Assembly: GCA_937907555.1 (NCBI GenBank)
Contig: CALEST010000450.1
Span: 1 to 8,152 of the forward strand
Reading direction: 5' to 3'
From: an uncultured Sediminibacterium sp.
GTDB taxonomy: Bacteria; Bacteroidota; Bacteroidia; Chitinophagales; Chitinophagaceae
DNA length: 8,152 nt
Of the stretch, positions 6,252 to 8,152 are shown piece after piece (positions within the stretch are counted from its first letter, which is position 1; each line of letters begins with the position of its first letter). Made by a program: the position numbers and the translations under genes. The notes beneath the pieces were generated by a model. The model was not told the DNA's origin, did no database searches, and saw only the letters and a program-made list of their open reading frames with translations.

Positions 6252-7303
6252 GATTGCGGTACAATGTTTTTGGTCTCCCCTTTGTTGACTCCCTTCATAA
6301 AACGAATTAAACCTTTGAAATAGGTTTCCTGGTCATCATACATGCTCATATGACTTCCGTTCGGACAAAACAGATAAGTACCATTGGGTAGTGTTTCTGC
6401 CATCCATTTCATATGATTGGGATCCATGGTATCATGCGCTGCACCTACCACAAGGGAAGGTACTTTAATTTGATTCAGTTGATTTTTTACAGACCAGGTA
6501 GCCAGTTTGCCGGCGATGCCAAATTCGCTGGGTCCCTGCATGGTTACATAGAGGTCCTGATTCATTTTGGCAAAAGAACGGTTCACTGGTTCAGGCCATT
6601 CGTTTAATGGCAGTCTTAACACGTGCTGGGTATAAAAATGAGATTGCAACAATTCCATGTATTTAGGATTGCTGTATTCTTTTTTGGCTTCCATTGCCCT
6701 TACTTCATTCAGGATTGCCGGATCCATCTGTTTGGCCAAAACTTCATCGGCATACTTCCCATATTCCACCGCATCACTCATCATATTCGAAATAATTACG
6801 CCTTTTAAATTTTCCTGGTATTTGAGTGCGTATTCCATGGCAAGAATGCCTCCCCAGCTATGTCCCAGTAAGTAAAAATTATCTTTATTCAGTTGCAAAG
6901 CTTTTCTTACCTGCTCTACTTCATCTACATATCTGGCTAAATCGAATAAGCTGCTGTCTTTCGGATTCTCCGAGTTGCCACAGCCTAGTTGATCGTAATA
7001 AATAATTTCAATTCCTTCAGCAGGAAGAAAGTTTTCAAAACATTCAAAGTATTCATGCGTGGCTCCCGGTCCACCGTTCACTAACAGGATTTTCATCTTG
7101 GGATTATTCCCGATTCTTTTGGTCCAGACATTGAAACTTCCTTTGGGTGTTTGAATGGGAATCAACTGAATATTTCCATTCTGAAGACCTGATGAATGAG
7201 GCTTAAAATAGTCATTACTGGCTGTTGCTGTTGCATTGTCTTGTTTGCAGCTGCTTATAAAAGCAATCGCTGCCAATGAGAATAGAGTTAACAGTTTTTT
7301 CAT
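6248..7303 (-). CDS. Lipoprotein alpha/beta hydrolase, proline iminopeptidase (S33) type
   Basis: This 351-residue enzyme has a lipoprotein signal: M-K-K, a hydrophobic core, and lipobox I-S-S-C with Cys19 as the predicted lipidated residue. It should therefore be anchored on the periplasmic face of a membrane or at the surface. The hydrolase core carries the nucleophile elbow G-H-S-W-G-G (147-152, Ser149), Asp291 in G-A-A-H-D-T-M-D, and His318 in N-G-S-H-M-S-M, which make a full catalytic triad. The oxyanion motif is N-G-G-P-G (76-80), with Asn where classical proline iminopeptidases have H-G-G-P-G. The helical cap lies at about 175-270. Family knowledge suggests release of N-terminal proline or other residues from short peptides. 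The exact substrate is unproven. Its ATG is 3 bases after the aminotransferase stop, so the two form an operon. Its own stop overlaps that of the convergent methyltransferase. Confidence 0.88.
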   Translation of the reverse strand: MKKLLTLFSLAAIAFISSCKQDNATATASNDYFKPHSSGLQNGNIQLIPIQTPKGSFNVWTKRIGNNPKMKILLVNGGPGATHEYFECFENFLPAEGIEIIYYDQLGCGNSENPKDSSLFDLARYVDEVEQVRKALQLNKDNFYLLGHSWGGILAMEYALKYQENLKGVIISNMMSDAVEYGKYADEVLAKQMDPAILNEVRAMEAKKEYSNPKYMELLQSHFYTQHVLRLPLNEWPEPVNRSFAKMNQDLYVTMQGPSEFGIAGKLATWSVKNQLNQIKVPSLVVGAAHDTMDPNHMKWMAETLPNGTYLFCPNGSHMSMYDDQETYFKGLIRFMKGVNKGETKNIVPQS

Positions 7304-7306
7304 GTT

Positions 7307-8140
7307 TTATGAATTGGTGAATAAAATGCCTTTTTCCTGTATCATCCACTGGAGCAATTGTTGGGTAACCGGCCCCGGAGCACCATTCCCAATGGGTTTC
7401 CCGTCTATTGCAATCACTGGCAATACATTTTTGGTGGAGCTGGTAATGAATGCTTCCTCTGCATTGGCCAAATCCTCTAATGCAATGGGTTCCTCCTTAA
7501 CAACGAACTGCTTATTCAATAATAATTTAGCTCTTGTAACACCGGCCAACACCTGCTTATCGGGAGTAATAATTTCCTGCTTCTTATTTACAATAAAAAA
7601 ATTAGATCGGGGGCATTCGGTAATTATTCCTGCGTTATGGTACAATACATCATCAGCCCCTGCTGCTTTTATGGTGGGTTGTAAGTAAATGGCTTTAGCG
7701 TAATCAATGGTTTTGATATGCGGCAATTGTCGCTGGTGTTCGTGCGTAATTAAACGGATGCCTTTCAGAGGTGAAGCGTATGTATACTGAAATGGGTTTT
7801 GTGTAATGATTAAATTCGGAATTCCAATACTGTACCCATCCGGAGAATCGCCGCCGGTTAGGGTGATGCGAATGCCTGAATTGGGCAATTGGTTTTTGTT
7901 CATTAAGTCATGAATGGCTGTGATTAAAGCCGTTTTGTCTAGCGCAACACTAAGGTGCATGGCAGCAGCAGAATGATAAAAACGATTCAGATGGTCTTCT
8001 AAAAAAACGGGACTCCCCTTCACTACTACCAGAAAATCAAAAATGCCATATCCTCTTTGAATAGCAAGGTCGGTAATAGAAAGCTTTGCTGACTGTGCAG
8101 GAATTAAATCATTGTTTACATATACAAACAGCTCACTCAT
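7307..8140 (-). CDS. Class IV (fold type IV) PLP-dependent aminotransferase
   Basis: This complete 277-residue protein belongs to the branched-chain aminotransferase / D-amino acid aminotransferase / aminodeoxychorismate lyase superfamily. Visible signatures are R-G-Y-G-I-F-D-F (29-36), L-N-R-F-Y-H-S (51-57, phosphate-binding Arg53), H-I-K-T-I-D-Y (141-147, Lys143 the probable Schiff-base lysine), I-T-E-C-P-R-S-N-F-F (173-182, Glu175 contacting the PLP ring nitrogen), and G-V-T-R (200-203). It is shorter than IlvE (about 309 residues) and close in length to PabC and D-amino acid transaminases. The segment after Glu175 is C-P-R-S-N rather than the common G-x-x-S/E-N. The substrate cannot be decided; no pabA/pabB or ilv genes are in view. 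It is the first visible gene of an operon with the lipoprotein peptidase 3 bases downstream. The cytoplasmic location is inferred from the absence of a signal peptide. Confidence 0.88.
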   Translation of the reverse strand: MSELFVYVNNDLIPAQSAKLSITDLAIQRGYGIFDFLVVVKGSPVFLEDHLNRFYHSAAAMHLSVALDKTALITAIHDLMNKNQLPNSGIRITLTGGDSPDGYSIGIPNLIITQNPFQYTYASPLKGIRLITHEHQRQLPHIKTIDYAKAIYLQPTIKAAGADDVLYHNAGIITECPRSNFFIVNKKQEIITPDKQVLAGVTRAKLLLNKQFVVKEEPIALEDLANAEEAFITSSTKNVLPVIAIDGKPIGNGAPGPVTQQLLQWMIQEKGILFTNS

Positions 8141-8152
8141 TTTTTTTCTTTT
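8141..8152 (-). promoter_or_regulatory. A-rich leader before the aminotransferase start
   Basis: On the minus strand the bases just before the ATG read AAAAGAAAAAAA. A-rich, Shine-Dalgarno-poor leaders are common translation initiation regions in Bacteroidota, and this supports the ATG at 8140-8138 as the start. The promoter of this operon must lie beyond the window edge. Confidence 0.4.

Noticed and set aside
6228..6252. Imperfect hairpin CCTTAAG / CTTTAGG at the methyltransferase stop as a plus-strand terminator
   Set aside because: The seven-base stem has a mismatch, the loop is 12 bases, and no T-tract follows.
7236..7688. 150-codon open frame on the plus strand across the aminotransferase-hydrolase junction
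   Set aside because: Both minus-strand genes have clear catalytic motifs throughout this interval; the plus-strand frame is a shadow with no family features.
1..8152. Mobile element, CRISPR array, tRNA or phage remnant
   Set aside because: I saw no transposase or integrase motifs, regularly spaced repeats, terminal inverted repeats or cloverleaf sequences; base composition looks even across the window.

Overview
The window looks like an ordinary chromosomal segment of a Bacteroidota bacterium, probably near Chitinophagaceae. The lineage is inferred from several signs: moderate-to-low GC, starts that mostly lack a Shine-Dalgarno sequence, a good match to the Bacteroidota promoter (TTTG, about 20 nt, TAnnTTTG), and the character of the encoded proteins. 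It is densely coded. No gene-free stretch exceeds about 105 bases. I see no tRNA, rRNA, CRISPR array, insertion sequence or phage gene.

Layout. (1) Bases 1-145 (+) are the 3' end of a gene whose product resembles the C-terminus of an M28 zinc peptidase. (2) Bases 142-2646 (-) encode a complete 834-residue P2-like cation-transporting P-type ATPase. (3) Bases 2647-2749 are a divergent intergenic region with a promoter for the rightward genes. (4) Bases 2750-5635 (+) hold four tightly overlapping genes: an unrecognised two-helix membrane protein, a BcrA-type ABC ATPase, an ABC-2 permease, and a secreted LolA-like protein. (5) Bases 5676-6251 (+) encode a class I SAM-dependent methyltransferase. 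(6) Bases 6248-8140 (-) are a two-gene operon: a class IV PLP aminotransferase, then a lipidated alpha/beta hydrolase of the proline iminopeptidase type.

How the genes work together. The four-gene run is the most system-like part. Overlaps of 4, 13 and 1 bases imply co-transcription and coupled translation. It could form an inner-membrane ABC-2 transporter with a periplasmic carrier-like partner and an accessory membrane protein; the cargo cannot be told from sequence. The aminotransferase and peptidase are 3 bases apart and could link peptide breakdown to amino acid conversion, which is inference.

The most notable details are: two convergent gene pairs whose stop codons interlock in 4 bases; a hairpin plus T-rich tract that could terminate the leftward operon but lies inside the methyltransferase coding sequence; and a glycine where related P-type ATPases carry a cation-binding aspartate in M6. 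I found no clearly new defence, mobile or biosynthetic system.
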